The notes below the pieces were generated by a model. It worked only from the letters and a program-made list of their open reading frames with translations. It did not search any database and was not told where the DNA came from. The translations under genes and the position numbers were made by a program. DNA of 64,000 nt from Paenibacillus contaminans (GTDB lineage: Bacteria; Bacillota; Bacilli; Paenibacillales; NBRC-103111): positions 412,646 through 476,645 of the forward strand of contig NZ_QMFB01000002.1 in the NCBI RefSeq assembly GCF_003285015.1, written 5' to 3'. Each line of letters starts with the position of its first letter. Position 1 is the stretch's first letter. Below, piece by piece: positions 17,995 through 26,951 of the stretch.

Positions 17995-18954
17995 CTACAA
18001 TCCGAGCATGAACTCGATCGTTTTATCCGAGAAGCCCGGCAGCCCTTCATGGCCGAAATCCGGATAAATTTCGTACGATTTAGGCGACGTCATTTTGTTG
18101 AATGCCGCGAACTGGGTCGAAGGCGGGCATACCGCGTCCATAAGGCCTACGCCCATCATCACTTCGCCGCGAATCCGGTTCGCCAAAAATTGCAAATCGA
18201 TGTAGCCCAGTCTCGTGAAAATTTCGTCCTCGCGCTTATGCTGCGGATCGAAATTGCGGAAGAACGTCTTCAGCTCCGCATAGGCGTTAGCCGCTTGGTC
18301 CATCTCCCAAACGCGCTTGTAGTCGCACAGGAACGGATATATTGGAGCGAGACGCTTCACGCGAGGCTCAAGCGCCGCACACGCGATCGTTAATGCGCCG
18401 CCCTGCGAGCCGCCGATTACACCTACGCGATTCTCGTCAACCTCCGGCAGGTTCATCACAATACCGGCTAGCTGAGCCGTATCGAGATAAATGTGACGGA
18501 ACAGCAGGTTATCCTCGTGATCGTTAAGCCCGCGGATAATATGACCGTTAAGCGTGGTCCCTTTCACGCCGCCCGTATCTTCGGAGGAACCTCCCTGCCC
18601 GCGCGCGTCCATCGATACGATCGAGTAGCCGAGCGAGGCGTAAATGAGCTTATCCGCCCAGTCGCCGCAGCTGCCGGAATAACCGTGGAACTGAACGATC
18701 GCCGGGTGCGGGCCTTCTACGTTTTTGGGCCGAACATATTTCGCATGGATGCGGGCGCCGCGGACGCCTGTGAAGTACAAGTCGAAGCAGTCTGCGTAAG
18801 GCACCTGGAAGGAGCTTGGAACAAGCTCGACAGCCGGATCAACCGAGTGCATTTCCGCCAGCGCGCGTTCCCAATATTCGTCAAAATCGGTAGGGCGCGG
18901 ATTGCGTCCTTCGTACGAAAGCAATTTCTCTAACGGCATGTCCAACAAAGGCAT
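17995..18954 (-). CDS. CE7 acetyl esterase (acetylxylan esterase / cephalosporin-C deacetylase family), copy 1 (319 aa)
   Basis: An alpha/beta hydrolase of carbohydrate esterase family 7. It shows the RGQGG motif, the nucleophile elbow GGSQGGAL (catalytic Ser near 183), the Asp-bearing stretch GVGLMDAVCPPSTQFAAFN and the final His in DFGHE, all typical of CE7. The length equals the family norm (about 320). No signal peptide, so it acts on imported acetylated xylo-oligosaccharides in the cytosol. The start ATG 18954 follows AGAGGAG; a 31-codon upstream extension is not supported. It is a close paralogue of the gene at 43888-44847, which is the same length. Confidence 0.93.
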   Translation of the reverse strand: MPLLDMPLEKLLSYEGRNPRPTDFDEYWERALAEMHSVDPAVELVPSSFQVPYADCFDLYFTGVRGARIHAKYVRPKNVEGPHPAIVQFHGYSGSCGDWADKLIYASLGYSIVSMDARGQGGSSEDTGGVKGTTLNGHIIRGLNDHEDNLLFRHIYLDTAQLAGIVMNLPEVDENRVGVIGGSQGGALTIACAALEPRVKRLAPIYPFLCDYKRVWEMDQAANAYAELKTFFRNFDPQHKREDEIFTRLGYIDLQFLANRIRGEVMMGVGLMDAVCPPSTQFAAFNKMTSPKSYEIYPDFGHEGLPGFSDKTIEFMLGL

Positions 18955-19104
18955 GATTGATTCTCCTCTTTTCCTATATATCGAATTCCGAATGGCGGCG
19001 CTGCGCCCCGAAAATGACAGACGCCTCGTCACACCATATTTTAACATGGATATCCGCCGCTGTAGCCATCTTTTTTTCGCTGAAGAGGATTATCCCCGAA
19101 TCCT

Positions 19105-21612
19105 TCACTCCGCTGCTTTCAGTTGCTCGAGGAACGTTTTTTCGTTCGCGTCTGCAGCGATCAGCCGGTCGTAAAGGGGTTGATCGTTCTGGTTCAGACG
19201 CTGCAAAGCGGCCAAATAAAAACGCGCGATCGAACGGTCGAGCGGCTGGCTCAAGTCTTCCTTTAACGCCGGTCCAAGCAATTGCACCGCTTCATCGTAT
19301 TTGCCGTTGCTGAATTGAACTTTCCCGACGGTGATTCTCATCTGCGGCGTAACGCCGAACGGCCTGCCCGAGAACTGCTCCTTAGGCAAATCCTTGAGCG
19401 TTTCCGCTTTGTCTATGACGGTTTGCAGAAGGCGCAGCGCCTCTTTCTGGTAGCTGCTCCGAAGCTCTTGATTATTTTGCTCTCCCGCTTGATCGGCCAA
19501 AAACGCATTGAGGTCGATCGCCCGTTCATAAAAGCTCGGAACGCGCGGATTCCGCTTCTCATCAGGCGTATCCCAAGGAAATAGCGTTAATAAAAGCTTC
19601 ATATGCTCGAGCGCCGCCGCATAGTCCTGTTTTATGATGTACTGGTTGTAACGGCTCTCGAGAACCGAACGGTCATAGGGCTCCTTCTGCTTGACCTTAT
19701 CGATAATGGCAAAAGCCGCCTCATAATAGCTTTCATCCTTCAGCTGCTGGAAAGCTTGACCGAGCAGATTGGCTTTCAGCACCACATAAGCCGGATGGCC
19801 CGGCTGCAGGGAAAGCGCCGCATCCAGAGGTGCCAGCATTTGGTCGAAAGGTTTTTCTTCGTTAATCGCCGCCAGCGCGTTCCTATAATGCATGTCCGCG
19901 CGCAGCTTAATCGAGCCGGCGACGATCGACACGACGGCAATCAGGCAGACGGCCGCCGGAATTGCCATACGCCAGCGGCTGTCGCGCAGCTTGAGCGTCC
20001 ATGCGTATTCCCGCGAAGCCGTACCGGCCGTAAGTCCGCCCAAACATAGAAACAGCAAAGCCGCAATATACACATAACTCATCTCGAAGTCGATCGCGCT
20101 GTGGATCAGAATCGCAATGGATACGATATAAAAGACAAGGTGGCTGCCGCGTTCCGATTCGCTTTTGCCCGCACAGCTCCGTACGTACCGGTAATAAATG
20201 ACGCCCAGCAGCAGCAGGAATAAAGCCCCTCCGATCAAGCCGACCTCGATCGCATACTGAAGAAAAAAGCTGTGCGCCTGTCTGCTTATATAAGGGTTGT
20301 TCTGATATTTTTCCCACAGCGCCATCCAGCCGCCGCCCCCGCTCCCGAGAAGCGGATAATCCCCGATAACCTTCAAGGCGTCTTCATAAAACGTTCCGCG
20401 CTCCAGCACGCTGTGCTGCTGAAAATTGATATTTTCGATTCTCGTTCTCAGCATGGACGGCAGCAGCGACGTGATCCACGATGTGCTGAACAGCATATAG
20501 GCGCCCGCAGCGCCAAGCACGACAAGTGCGAGCGGGAAATACAGGCTGCCGTACTTGATTTGGCTTATTTTTTGCAGCTTGTTTTGGAGCCACGGATACA
20601 CGAATGTCTGAATCAGCGCAACAGCAGCCGCAAAAACGAGCGAAAAGATCAGCAGCCTGCTCCATCCGCTCCAAGAAGCCGAATCGAACACGGAAAGCAG
20701 CAGCTCCGTGGGCTTCTTTTGCGTTTGCTCGTACTGCGCCACGAATTTCTCCCAAATCGGAACGGCGATGGCGACGAAGTGGTCCATCAACGCAATCGAC
20801 AGCAAAGCCGCCGCGCCCAAATATACGCATAGCATGATTTGTCTGATAAAAGACAGGAATGGCAGCACGAGCACAAGAATGATCGGCAGCAGCACATATC
20901 CGCCCCTTGACTGCGTCAGCCAGAACGAGGTCAAAATCGGGACGAGCATAAACGCGTGCAAAGAAATCCAATACCACTTGCGCGCGCTGATCGTCAGGAA
21001 CAAGCAGGCGACCAGAATGGCCATCAAAAACGCCACATAAGCGTTGGCATATTGAAAAACGGAAGTTAGACGCAGCCCGCTGCCCTCGAGCATAACGGCG
21101 TCACGGAAGAAGTCGTTGCCGAACAGATAAACGAAGCCGTAGCCGACGATGAGATAGCCGGATATGACGATCGCTTGCTGCAAGACGGCAGCTCCTGTTT
21201 TTTCCCTGGCCAGCACGTTGCCTGCCGTATAAAAAGCGGCGTACACCGTACTGATCAGCGCCATTTGACCGGCATAATGCGCCGAAGCGGCTTGCGTCAT
21301 CGAAATCATGTAAAATAGCGGAACGATCCAGATAGCAACCGCCGTCAAATCGCGGGAATCGGTAAAACGCCATGCGGAAAACATCCGGACCGATACGGCG
21401 ACAAGCAGGAAAGCCGCCCAGACGACCGCCCGGTTGATCGGGGCTTCATAATTCCAAGCTCCGCCGTTGAACAATGCCACCTGGAAAGGTTGTGTTGCCA
21501 AGAAAATCGCGATGCCAGCCAAGGCAAGCCATACAAGCACGGACTGTCCGTCCGCCGTTTTTGCCGAAATTACCGAATTGGGCTGGTATCCCTTCTGCGG
21601 TTTGCTCCCCAT
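19105..21612 (-). CDS. O-antigen ligase-like (Wzy_C) membrane protein with C-terminal TPR-like region (835 aa)
   Basis: About a dozen membrane helices fill residues 25-560. Between late helices lies the large external loop typical of O-antigen ligases/polymerases (GTFYEDALKVIGDYPLLGSG and a following AHSFFLQYAIEVGLIGG). The last 270 residues are soluble and made of helical repeats (LDAALSLQPGHPAYVVLKAN and YDEAVQLLGPALKED), resembling TPRs. In Gram-positive bacteria such proteins polymerise or ligate surface polysaccharide; the acceptor is unknown. GGAG elements precede the ATG at 21612 at unusual spacing (0 and 11 nt), so the start is less certain than the frame. It is transcribed divergently from a metallophosphoesterase. 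Confidence 0.85.
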   Translation of the reverse strand: MGSKPQKGYQPNSVISAKTADGQSVLVWLALAGIAIFLATQPFQVALFNGGAWNYEAPINRAVVWAAFLLVAVSVRMFSAWRFTDSRDLTAVAIWIVPLFYMISMTQAASAHYAGQMALISTVYAAFYTAGNVLAREKTGAAVLQQAIVISGYLIVGYGFVYLFGNDFFRDAVMLEGSGLRLTSVFQYANAYVAFLMAILVACLFLTISARKWYWISLHAFMLVPILTSFWLTQSRGGYVLLPIILVLVLPFLSFIRQIMLCVYLGAAALLSIALMDHFVAIAVPIWEKFVAQYEQTQKKPTELLLSVFDSASWSGWSRLLIFSLVFAAAVALIQTFVYPWLQNKLQKISQIKYGSLYFPLALVVLGAAGAYMLFSTSWITSLLPSMLRTRIENINFQQHSVLERGTFYEDALKVIGDYPLLGSGGGGWMALWEKYQNNPYISRQAHSFFLQYAIEVGLIGGALFLLLLGVIYYRYVRSCAGKSESERGSHLVFYIVSIAILIHSAIDFEMSYVYIAALLFLCLGGLTAGTASREYAWTLKLRDSRWRMAIPAAVCLIAVVSIVAGSIKLRADMHYRNALAAINEEKPFDQMLAPLDAALSLQPGHPAYVVLKANLLGQAFQQLKDESYYEAAFAIIDKVKQKEPYDRSVLESRYNQYIIKQDYAAALEHMKLLLTLFPWDTPDEKRNPRVPSFYERAIDLNAFLADQAGEQNNQELRSSYQKEALRLLQTVIDKAETLKDLPKEQFSGRPFGVTPQMRITVGKVQFSNGKYDEAVQLLGPALKEDLSQPLDRSIARFYLAALQRLNQNDQPLYDRLIAADANEKTFLEQLKAAE

Positions 21613-21792
21613 CTCCTCTTAATCTCCTTTTTTCTACAATATCTTCCATAGTATCAGAAAATTGCGATGTCTTGCATCTTTTTGAGCATTCCGGATTATT
21701 TAACATCTATTTTATACTCTACTAACATATGTATAGTATCGTGGAGAAAATCGTGAGGAGCATAACGATAATACAAGCGAGGTGTAGAAATC

Positions 21793-22638
21793 ATGCTGCG
21801 TATCGCATTGACGGGAGATCTTCATTACTTCCGGCTGGAAAAAGGACAAGCGGACTCCGAAGAGCTGGCTGAAGGACGACGGCTTTTTTTCGAAACGTAT
21901 TTGCGGGCTTTCCTGGAATACGAAGCGGATTGGCATATTTCGATCGGGGATTTCACGCACAACGGGCATGAGGAAGAATTTGAAGAGCTGAACCGGCTGC
22001 TGAAGGAAAAAGGCGTCCGTTACCGCATGGCGCTAGGCAACCACGATGCGCAAACCCTTGCCAAATCCCGGGTCGCCGAGCTGACCGGCTTTCCTTCCTA
22101 CGATGTCGTGCATACGGATGAAGCGACGCTCGTTTTTTTGGACACGGCTAAGGAAATGTCGCCTCACAACTGGGAGGGCGAGATCGACGAGAAACAGCTT
22201 GCCTGGCTGGAAACCGTCATCGCCGACAGCGGCTCCAAAACGCTGCTCGTATTCGCCCATCATCCGGTTTACGGCACGACGACGCACTCGACGGATAAGT
22301 GGCTTAGCGTCCGCCCGGGAAGCAGGCTCCGCTACGTACTGGCCGCCAAGGACGGTCAAGGCGTTTATTTCAACGGACACAACCACGTCAATTCGATCGT
22401 GCAGTCCGGGCACTGGCATTTCGTGCAGTCCGCGGCTGCCTTATGCCATCCTTCGTTCAAAATCATCGAGGTCGGCGAGGAATATATCAGCATCCGGGAA
22501 ATTCCGGTCGTGCACGGGGATTTGACGAGAGGGCGGGAGATGTTAAGATCCCGGTTCAACGGCTTTGCCTTCATTGAAGCTGCCGAAGCGCAAGGGAGCG
22601 AAGGCGACCGCAACCGGCTGATCGAGCTCGAGCTGTAA
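21793..22638 (+). CDS. Calcineurin-like metallophosphoesterase (281 aa)
   Basis: The metal-binding motifs of the family occur in order: TGDLHYF (D-x-H), SIGDFTHNG, ALGNHDAQ (GNHD), VFAHHPVYG and FNGHNHVN (GHxH). The second motif reads GDFTHNG, where many members have a second Asp. The start ATG 21793 follows GAGGTG. No signal peptide, so it is cytosolic. It probably hydrolyses a phosphomono- or diester; the substrate is unknown. Its neighbours (O-antigen-ligase-like protein, phosphodiester glycosidase) suggest envelope metabolism, but this is only contextual. Confidence 0.88.
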   Translation: MLRIALTGDLHYFRLEKGQADSEELAEGRRLFFETYLRAFLEYEADWHISIGDFTHNGHEEEFEELNRLLKEKGVRYRMALGNHDAQTLAKSRVAELTGFPSYDVVHTDEATLVFLDTAKEMSPHNWEGEIDEKQLAWLETVIADSGSKTLLVFAHHPVYGTTTHSTDKWLSVRPGSRLRYVLAAKDGQGVYFNGHNHVNSIVQSGHWHFVQSAAALCHPSFKIIEVGEEYISIREIPVVHGDLTRGREMLRSRFNGFAFIEAAEAQGSEGDRNRLIELEL

Positions 22639-22718
22639 CACGGAATTTAGACGTTTACGCTGCGGCGTCGGCTTTGTTGACCGTACCGTGTCGCCGGATT
22701 TTTGATGATCTATCCATG

Positions 22719-22758
22719 AAGCCGGCTTTCGACGATTGATGCCGCGACGCCGGCTTTT
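22719..22758 (+). terminator. Probable terminator after metallophosphoesterase
   Basis: Stem AAGCCGGC (22719-22726) / GCCGGCTT (22749-22756) followed by TTCACCTC; short T-run. Convergent with the MFS gene at 22866. Confidence 0.45.
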
Positions 22759-22865
22759 CACCTCTTTCGCTTCTCCCCGCCTTGTCCGCTTCCCCATCCC
22801 CAATCACGCCGTATCTCTCGCACACCTGTAAACTGCAACCTATCGGCGGTATCCCGCGTCTACTA

Positions 22866-24119
22866 TCATGATTCGGTTTCGCCTGAGCCGTCCTTCTTCA
22901 GCAAATACGCAACGATAAACTGAGTCAACGTACATACCAGCAGCACGCTTGGCAGCCACAATCCGGTAAAATCGGGCACGAGCGAGATGAACGCGAAAAT
23001 CGAAACGATCCTGCCGGCGTTCACAAACGTTTCACGGGCTACGACGGACTCTACGCGAAAATTCCCTTTAAGCGGCAGCTTTCCGATCAACGTATAGTAG
23101 TAAGACGTCAACGAATTTCCTTGCAGCGGATTGCAGAGCGAGTACATGACCATGAACAGCACGACGGTGAGCAGCGATATTTGCCAGAACAACAGCAGCG
23201 AGCCGAGCACGAAGCCGCAGGCGGCTATGAATGTATAAAGCCTTCCGAGATGCTGCTTGGCGAACCGCGAAATGAAATATCCCGCCACGATCGTCACGAA
23301 TGAGAAAAGCACGCCGAAATAACCGACCCAATCCTCGCGCGGAATCGTCTGGTACAACATAATGTTCGGGAGAAACAGCATTATGCCCTGGAACAGGCCC
23401 AGCACGAAAAAAGCGAATAACGAATGCAGCCACGCTTTGTTGCGCTTCATCATAATGCCGGAAAGCTTCAAATAGTAGGCCTTGTGCCGGGAGGCGATCG
23501 ACTTGATCCGGAAGCTGCCCAGCGTCGTCAGCATGAACATGACGAACGCCAGCGAGAAGACGATGATGTAGCCCTGCAGCCCGTCGTTTTTGCTGATGAC
23601 AAACCCTGCAAGCGCAGGACCGACGAGCCCCGCCGCAGTAAAGGCTATCATATTAAACGCCAAATAGCGGATCCGGTTTTTCTCGGTTGAAACGTCGTAC
23701 ATGAGCGTCAAATACGCGCTCCAGTAGAAGGAGCTGGCAATGCCGTTGCATATCGCGAACAAATAAAAAAAGGTCGCCACATTCTCCTGCGCGATTACGA
23801 CGGCCAGGTAGAATAATGCGATCATCATTACGCCGATCCGGTATGTGTACATGCGGTCTTTCTTCTTGACGATCCAGCCGCCGAGGGCGAAACCGAAAGG
23901 CGAAACCGCGTACAAAATAATATTGTACAGTCCGTTGACCCACAGGCTCTCCGTCAAGCGCCACAAATAAAGGTTGAGAAAAAGTCCGGACATCGATGCG
24001 CCGAATTGGAAAGCGCCGTGAAGCAGCAGCGACATTTTCGCATCCTGCGAAAGCTTCATTTCCGGCGGTACTTGAGCTCTGTTTTGCCAATACGTTCGCA
24101 TATGACTGATGAGCGCCAC
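22866..24119 (-). CDS. MFS transporter (417 aa)
   Basis: About 12 hydrophobic segments with a basic cytoplasmic N-terminus of about 25 residues. A charged loop (GGWIVKKKDRMYTYR) matches the MFS loop 2-3 motif position, and a basic linker lies between the two halves (IKSIASRHKAYYLK). The start is GTG 24119 (VALISHMRTYW), with GGAGG 8 nt upstream. The substrate is unknown. It reads away from the membrane protein/glycosidase pair at 24352. Confidence 0.85.
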   Translation of the reverse strand: MALISHMRTYWQNRAQVPPEMKLSQDAKMSLLLHGAFQFGASMSGLFLNLYLWRLTESLWVNGLYNIILYAVSPFGFALGGWIVKKKDRMYTYRIGVMMIALFYLAVVIAQENVATFFYLFAICNGIASSFYWSAYLTLMYDVSTEKNRIRYLAFNMIAFTAAGLVGPALAGFVISKNDGLQGYIIVFSLAFVMFMLTTLGSFRIKSIASRHKAYYLKLSGIMMKRNKAWLHSLFAFFVLGLFQGIMLFLPNIMLYQTIPREDWVGYFGVLFSFVTIVAGYFISRFAKQHLGRLYTFIAACGFVLGSLLLFWQISLLTVVLFMVMYSLCNPLQGNSLTSYYYTLIGKLPLKGNFRVESVVARETFVNAGRIVSIFAFISLVPDFTGLWLPSVLLVCTLTQFIVAYLLKKDGSGETES

Positions 24120-24255
24120 GTCCGAATCCTCCGTTTGCAGGCAAATCCCGCTTTTTTGTCAGCTTCATTGTAGCACAAAGGCTTTCGCCCGGGCAGTATG
24201 CGAAGCTTGCCGAGAAAGGGAGGATCGCGCAGAGTGGCGCCGGAGAACCGGAGTT

Positions 24256-24264
24256 TGCTACAAT
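24256..24264 (+). promoter_or_regulatory. Extended -10 promoter candidate for the 24352 operon
   Basis: TGCTACAAT (TG-n-TACAAT, 24256-24264) is an extended -10 element about 90 bp upstream of the coiled-coil membrane protein. No good -35 is visible, as is common with extended -10 promoters. Confidence 0.4.
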
Positions 24265-24351
24265 AGAAGGGACCTGGCCGCCCTTTCGCTTGTTGAAAAA
24301 AGATGTCGAAACGGGTATCATTATGTAATCTCTGAATTGGAAGTGAGTTTC

Positions 24352-24795
24352 ATGAGTAAAACGATAGAAATGATTACCGAGCAAAACCCCGCACGCTCCG
24401 CCAAAACGACCAAAGCTTCCCGCACGAAAGGCAAGCATACCTATAAGCTGCTGTTCGGCGTTTGGGTGCTCTTGATCGCCGGCGGCGTTTACGGCGCCTA
24501 CCTGTATACCGACCAGCTCAAGCAAAATATGAGCGCGGATATCGCCAAGCAAACGCAAGATCAGCTTAGCGCCATTCAACTGGACTACCAGAAACAGATC
24601 GGCGATTTGCAAACCAAAATCACGGCCGACATGACCGACCTTCAGGGCAAGGTCGATTCCCTAAATCAGCTGCTCGCCTTTACGAAGGACAGCGCGAACG
24701 ACAAGACCGACAACAGCAACCAGCTTTACACGCAATTGAACGATGTTAAGAAAAAGCTCGAGGAGCTTCAGAAAAATCTGGACGTGCTGAAATGA
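24352..24795 (+). CDS. Single-pass membrane protein with periplasm-side coiled coil (147 aa)
   Basis: A cytosolic basic N-terminus (about 1-32), one membrane helix (KLLFGVWVLLIAGGVYGAYLY, about 35-55) and an external helical region with heptad-like patterns (about 60-147, ending DVKKKLEELQKNLDVLK) predict a type II coiled-coil protein. The ATG at 24352 follows GGAAGTGAG. Its stop overlaps the next start in ATGA, so the two are translationally coupled. I know no specific family; a scaffold or partner role for the phosphodiester glycosidase is inferred from the overlap. Confidence 0.8.
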   Translation: MSKTIEMITEQNPARSAKTTKASRTKGKHTYKLLFGVWVLLIAGGVYGAYLYTDQLKQNMSADIAKQTQDQLSAIQLDYQKQIGDLQTKITADMTDLQGKVDSLNQLLAFTKDSANDKTDNSNQLYTQLNDVKKKLEELQKNLDVLK

Positions 24796-25865
24796 ACCCG
24801 AAACAACAGGTCAACCGTTTTTTTCTGTTGATGACGGCCCCGTTCCTCGGCATGCTGATGTGGTTATTGTACGCCCAACTGTCCGTCGTCATTCCCAAGC
24901 TGGATTCGACGGCCGCTGCGGCTTCCGATTTTTCGATACATAACGAGGCCGTTTCCGTCGGCGACAAGCTTACGGTGGCGACAGCCGAAACGACGGCGCT
25001 CAAAAGCACAATCGAGCAATTTTACGAACTGTACGATAAAAGCAGCTCCGAAGCGAATGCCATGGTCAAAATTGCAACCAGCCAGGTCAGCCGCCCTACG
25101 CAAATTTTCGACAGCCGGCTCAGCGAGATTTTCGGCAAGCCGACCAAGCAGGTCAACACGGACAACATCGATCTGAAGCTGTATGCGTTCTCGGATCAAA
25201 ATTACAAAGGTTACGCGCTGAAAGCCGATTTGAAATCGGATAAAGCGATGCAGATGATACTCGGCAAAGATAAAATCGGCGGCAGCGAAACGACCCAGTC
25301 TGCCGCAAACCGATACGGAGCTGTCGCCGGCGTTAATGCAGGCGGATTTGCGGATGACAAGTCCGGACGGTATCCGACCGGTACGACCGTTTACAATAGC
25401 AAATACGTATACGGCTTTTTCCCTTCCGAAGACAACTATTCGTTCGTCGGACTGAACGCGGATCGTAAATTAATCGGCGGCAAGTTTTATAGACAATCGG
25501 AATTGGATAAACTAAAGCCGACGTTCGGCGCGACGTTCGTGCCGCAGCTGCTCAAGGACGGAAGCAAGCTGGAGCTTCCCAGCCAGTGGGTATCGTCGCC
25601 GTTCCGCGCGCCGCGTACCGTAATCGGCAATTTCCGGAACGATCAGATTCTGATCATCGTAACCGACGGCTACGATGAACGGGGCGGCTCCGGGTCGACG
25701 CTTGCCGAGCTGCAGGACAAAATGCATCAGCTAGGCATTCAGGATGCTTATAACTTGGATGGAGGCGGCTCCTCGACGCTCGTATTCGACGGCAAAGTCG
25801 TCAACAGACCGTCCGACGGGGGCAGAATGCGGCCGCTGCCTACGCATTTCTTGTTCTTTAAATAA
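24792..25865 (+). CDS. Phosphodiester glycosidase family protein (NAGPA domain, 357 aa)
   Basis: An N-terminal membrane anchor (about 8-30) places the enzyme outside the cell. The C-terminal half (about 165-357) has NAGPA/DUF2233 hallmarks: AGVNAGGF, PRTVIGNFRNDQILIIVTDG, GGSGSTLAELQDKMHQLG and the near-invariant YNLDGGGSSTLVFDG. The family removes GlcNAc or related sugars from phosphodiester linkages and is often found with exopolysaccharide or teichoic-type polymer genes. A coiled-coil stretch lies between anchor and catalytic domain. It forms an overlapping two-gene operon with the preceding membrane protein. Confidence 0.88.
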   Translation: MNPKQQVNRFFLLMTAPFLGMLMWLLYAQLSVVIPKLDSTAAAASDFSIHNEAVSVGDKLTVATAETTALKSTIEQFYELYDKSSSEANAMVKIATSQVSRPTQIFDSRLSEIFGKPTKQVNTDNIDLKLYAFSDQNYKGYALKADLKSDKAMQMILGKDKIGGSETTQSAANRYGAVAGVNAGGFADDKSGRYPTGTTVYNSKYVYGFFPSEDNYSFVGLNADRKLIGGKFYRQSELDKLKPTFGATFVPQLLKDGSKLELPSQWVSSPFRAPRTVIGNFRNDQILIIVTDGYDERGGSGSTLAELQDKMHQLGIQDAYNLDGGGSSTLVFDGKVVNRPSDGGRMRPLPTHFLFFK

Positions 25866-25873
25866 AGGCTGTT

Positions 25874-25906
25874 TGCGAAATGTTCACATTTTCGCATTTT
25901 CTTTTG
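25874..25906 (+). terminator. Terminator after the phosphodiester glycosidase gene
   Basis: Near-perfect hairpin TGCGAAATGT-TC-ACATTTTCGCA followed by TTTTCTTTT, 10 bp past the stop codon. The T-tract runs into the -35 of the next promoter. Confidence 0.75.
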
Positions 25907-25930
25907 ACACACGCTTGGTTATAGTATACA
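25904..25930 (+). promoter_or_regulatory. Candidate promoter for the 32-aa membrane peptide
   Basis: TTGACA at 25904-25909 and TATACA at 25925-25930 are separated by 15 bp, a short spacer. The start point would fall almost on the ribosome binding site of the next gene. Confidence 0.4.
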
Positions 25931-25947
25931 TAAGGGGAGGTGCGCTC

Positions 25948-26046
25948 ATGTCTATGACATTTTGGATTATGATTACGGTGTTTGCGCTTTTCATTGGTGC
26001 GATCTTGACAGCATCTTATAATGACGATAAAACAAAAGGCCTGTAA
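25948..26046 (+). CDS. Small single-helix membrane protein (32 aa)
   Basis: A 32-residue ORF opens with ATG 25948, 7 nt after a strong GGGGAGG ribosome binding site. It encodes one hydrophobic helix (FWIMITVFALFIGAILTA) followed by a polar tail SYNDDKTKGL, the form of many regulatory or complex-stabilising small membrane proteins. A promoter-like element and a terminator just upstream separate it from the glycosidase gene, so it looks like its own transcript. No family is recognised; the partner is unknown. Confidence 0.65.
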   Translation: MSMTFWIMITVFALFIGAILTASYNDDKTKGL

Positions 26047-26192
26047 CACCTGAACGCTCTTTGCGTAAGACGAGCTCGTAAACAAACGACGGAGATCGCA
26101 AACGCTCTGAGGGCTCACAGCTTTACGGCCTGTCCGGGACCGTCCGTTCCAGCAGCTTCGGCAGCGGGAATGGGCGGTCTTTTGCTGTTTCG

Positions 26193-26951
26193 TTACTTGG
26201 ACGACGTCCGCCGCAGCCGCAAATCCTCGGTAAACCATAGTCTATAGCTCATTACGCTAAGGAGTATGCCAGATATAGCGGCGGATGAAGTAAGGGAAAA
26301 TACGATTAGAATTTGATAGCGCACAGCCTCTATCGGGCTTGCGCCCGCCACGATCATCCCCGTCATCATGCCCGGAAGCTGAACGAGACCGATCGTCTTC
26401 ATACCGTCGATCGTTGGAATCATGCTCGATTTTAATGCCCGCTTTACAGAAGCCTGAATCGCTTGCTTTGCATTTGCTCCAAGCGCCAGCAGCGTCTCAA
26501 TCTCTCCGCTTGCGGTTTGCACTTCCCTCTGCATCTGGTTCAAAAACAGCCCGGATACGAGCATGCCATTGCCGATAATGATGCCGCTGATCGGAATGAT
26601 GTATTGGGCTTTCGCTTCAATAATGCTAAGGCCGACCAGCAGCCCCATCGTAAGCAGTTCCGTCACGGCGACGGCCATAAAGATTCTCCGCCGAATGCCG
26701 TTCAAGCCCGCAGCGCGTTTACCTGCATTCCAGGCAGCTACCGTAATCATTGCCGTCAATATCAAGGCAATCAATGCGATCTTTTCCGTATCGAATACAT
26801 ATTGAAGAATGTAGCCTACCAACAGCAATTGTACGGCTGAGCGCACCGACCCGATCAAAATATCCTTCTCGAGGCCAAGCTTTTGCCGAATGGAAACAAG
26901 TATGGTAATGAGGACGAAAAGCAGCGTGAACCCTAGCGCTACAGTTGACAT
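26193..26951 (-). CDS. FetB/UPF0014-type ABC transporter permease (252 aa)
   Basis: Seven hydrophobic segments and the conserved signatures of the YbbM/FetB family (IIPISGIIIGNGM; ETLLALGANAKQA; STIPTIDGMKT-like stretch IPTIDGMKTIGLVQLPGMMTG seen as IPTIDGMKTIGLVQLPGMM). The family forms an iron-linked exporter with a FetA ATPase in enteric bacteria. Here the ATPase gene overlaps the start of this gene by 13 bp, so the pair is coupled. Metal export or envelope stress function is inferred from the family only. Confidence 0.88.
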   Translation of the reverse strand: MSTVALGFTLLFVLITILVSIRQKLGLEKDILIGSVRSAVQLLLVGYILQYVFDTEKIALIALILTAMITVAAWNAGKRAAGLNGIRRRIFMAVAVTELLTMGLLVGLSIIEAKAQYIIPISGIIIGNGMLVSGLFLNQMQREVQTASGEIETLLALGANAKQAIQASVKRALKSSMIPTIDGMKTIGLVQLPGMMTGMIVAGASPIEAVRYQILIVFSLTSSAAISGILLSVMSYRLWFTEDLRLRRTSSK

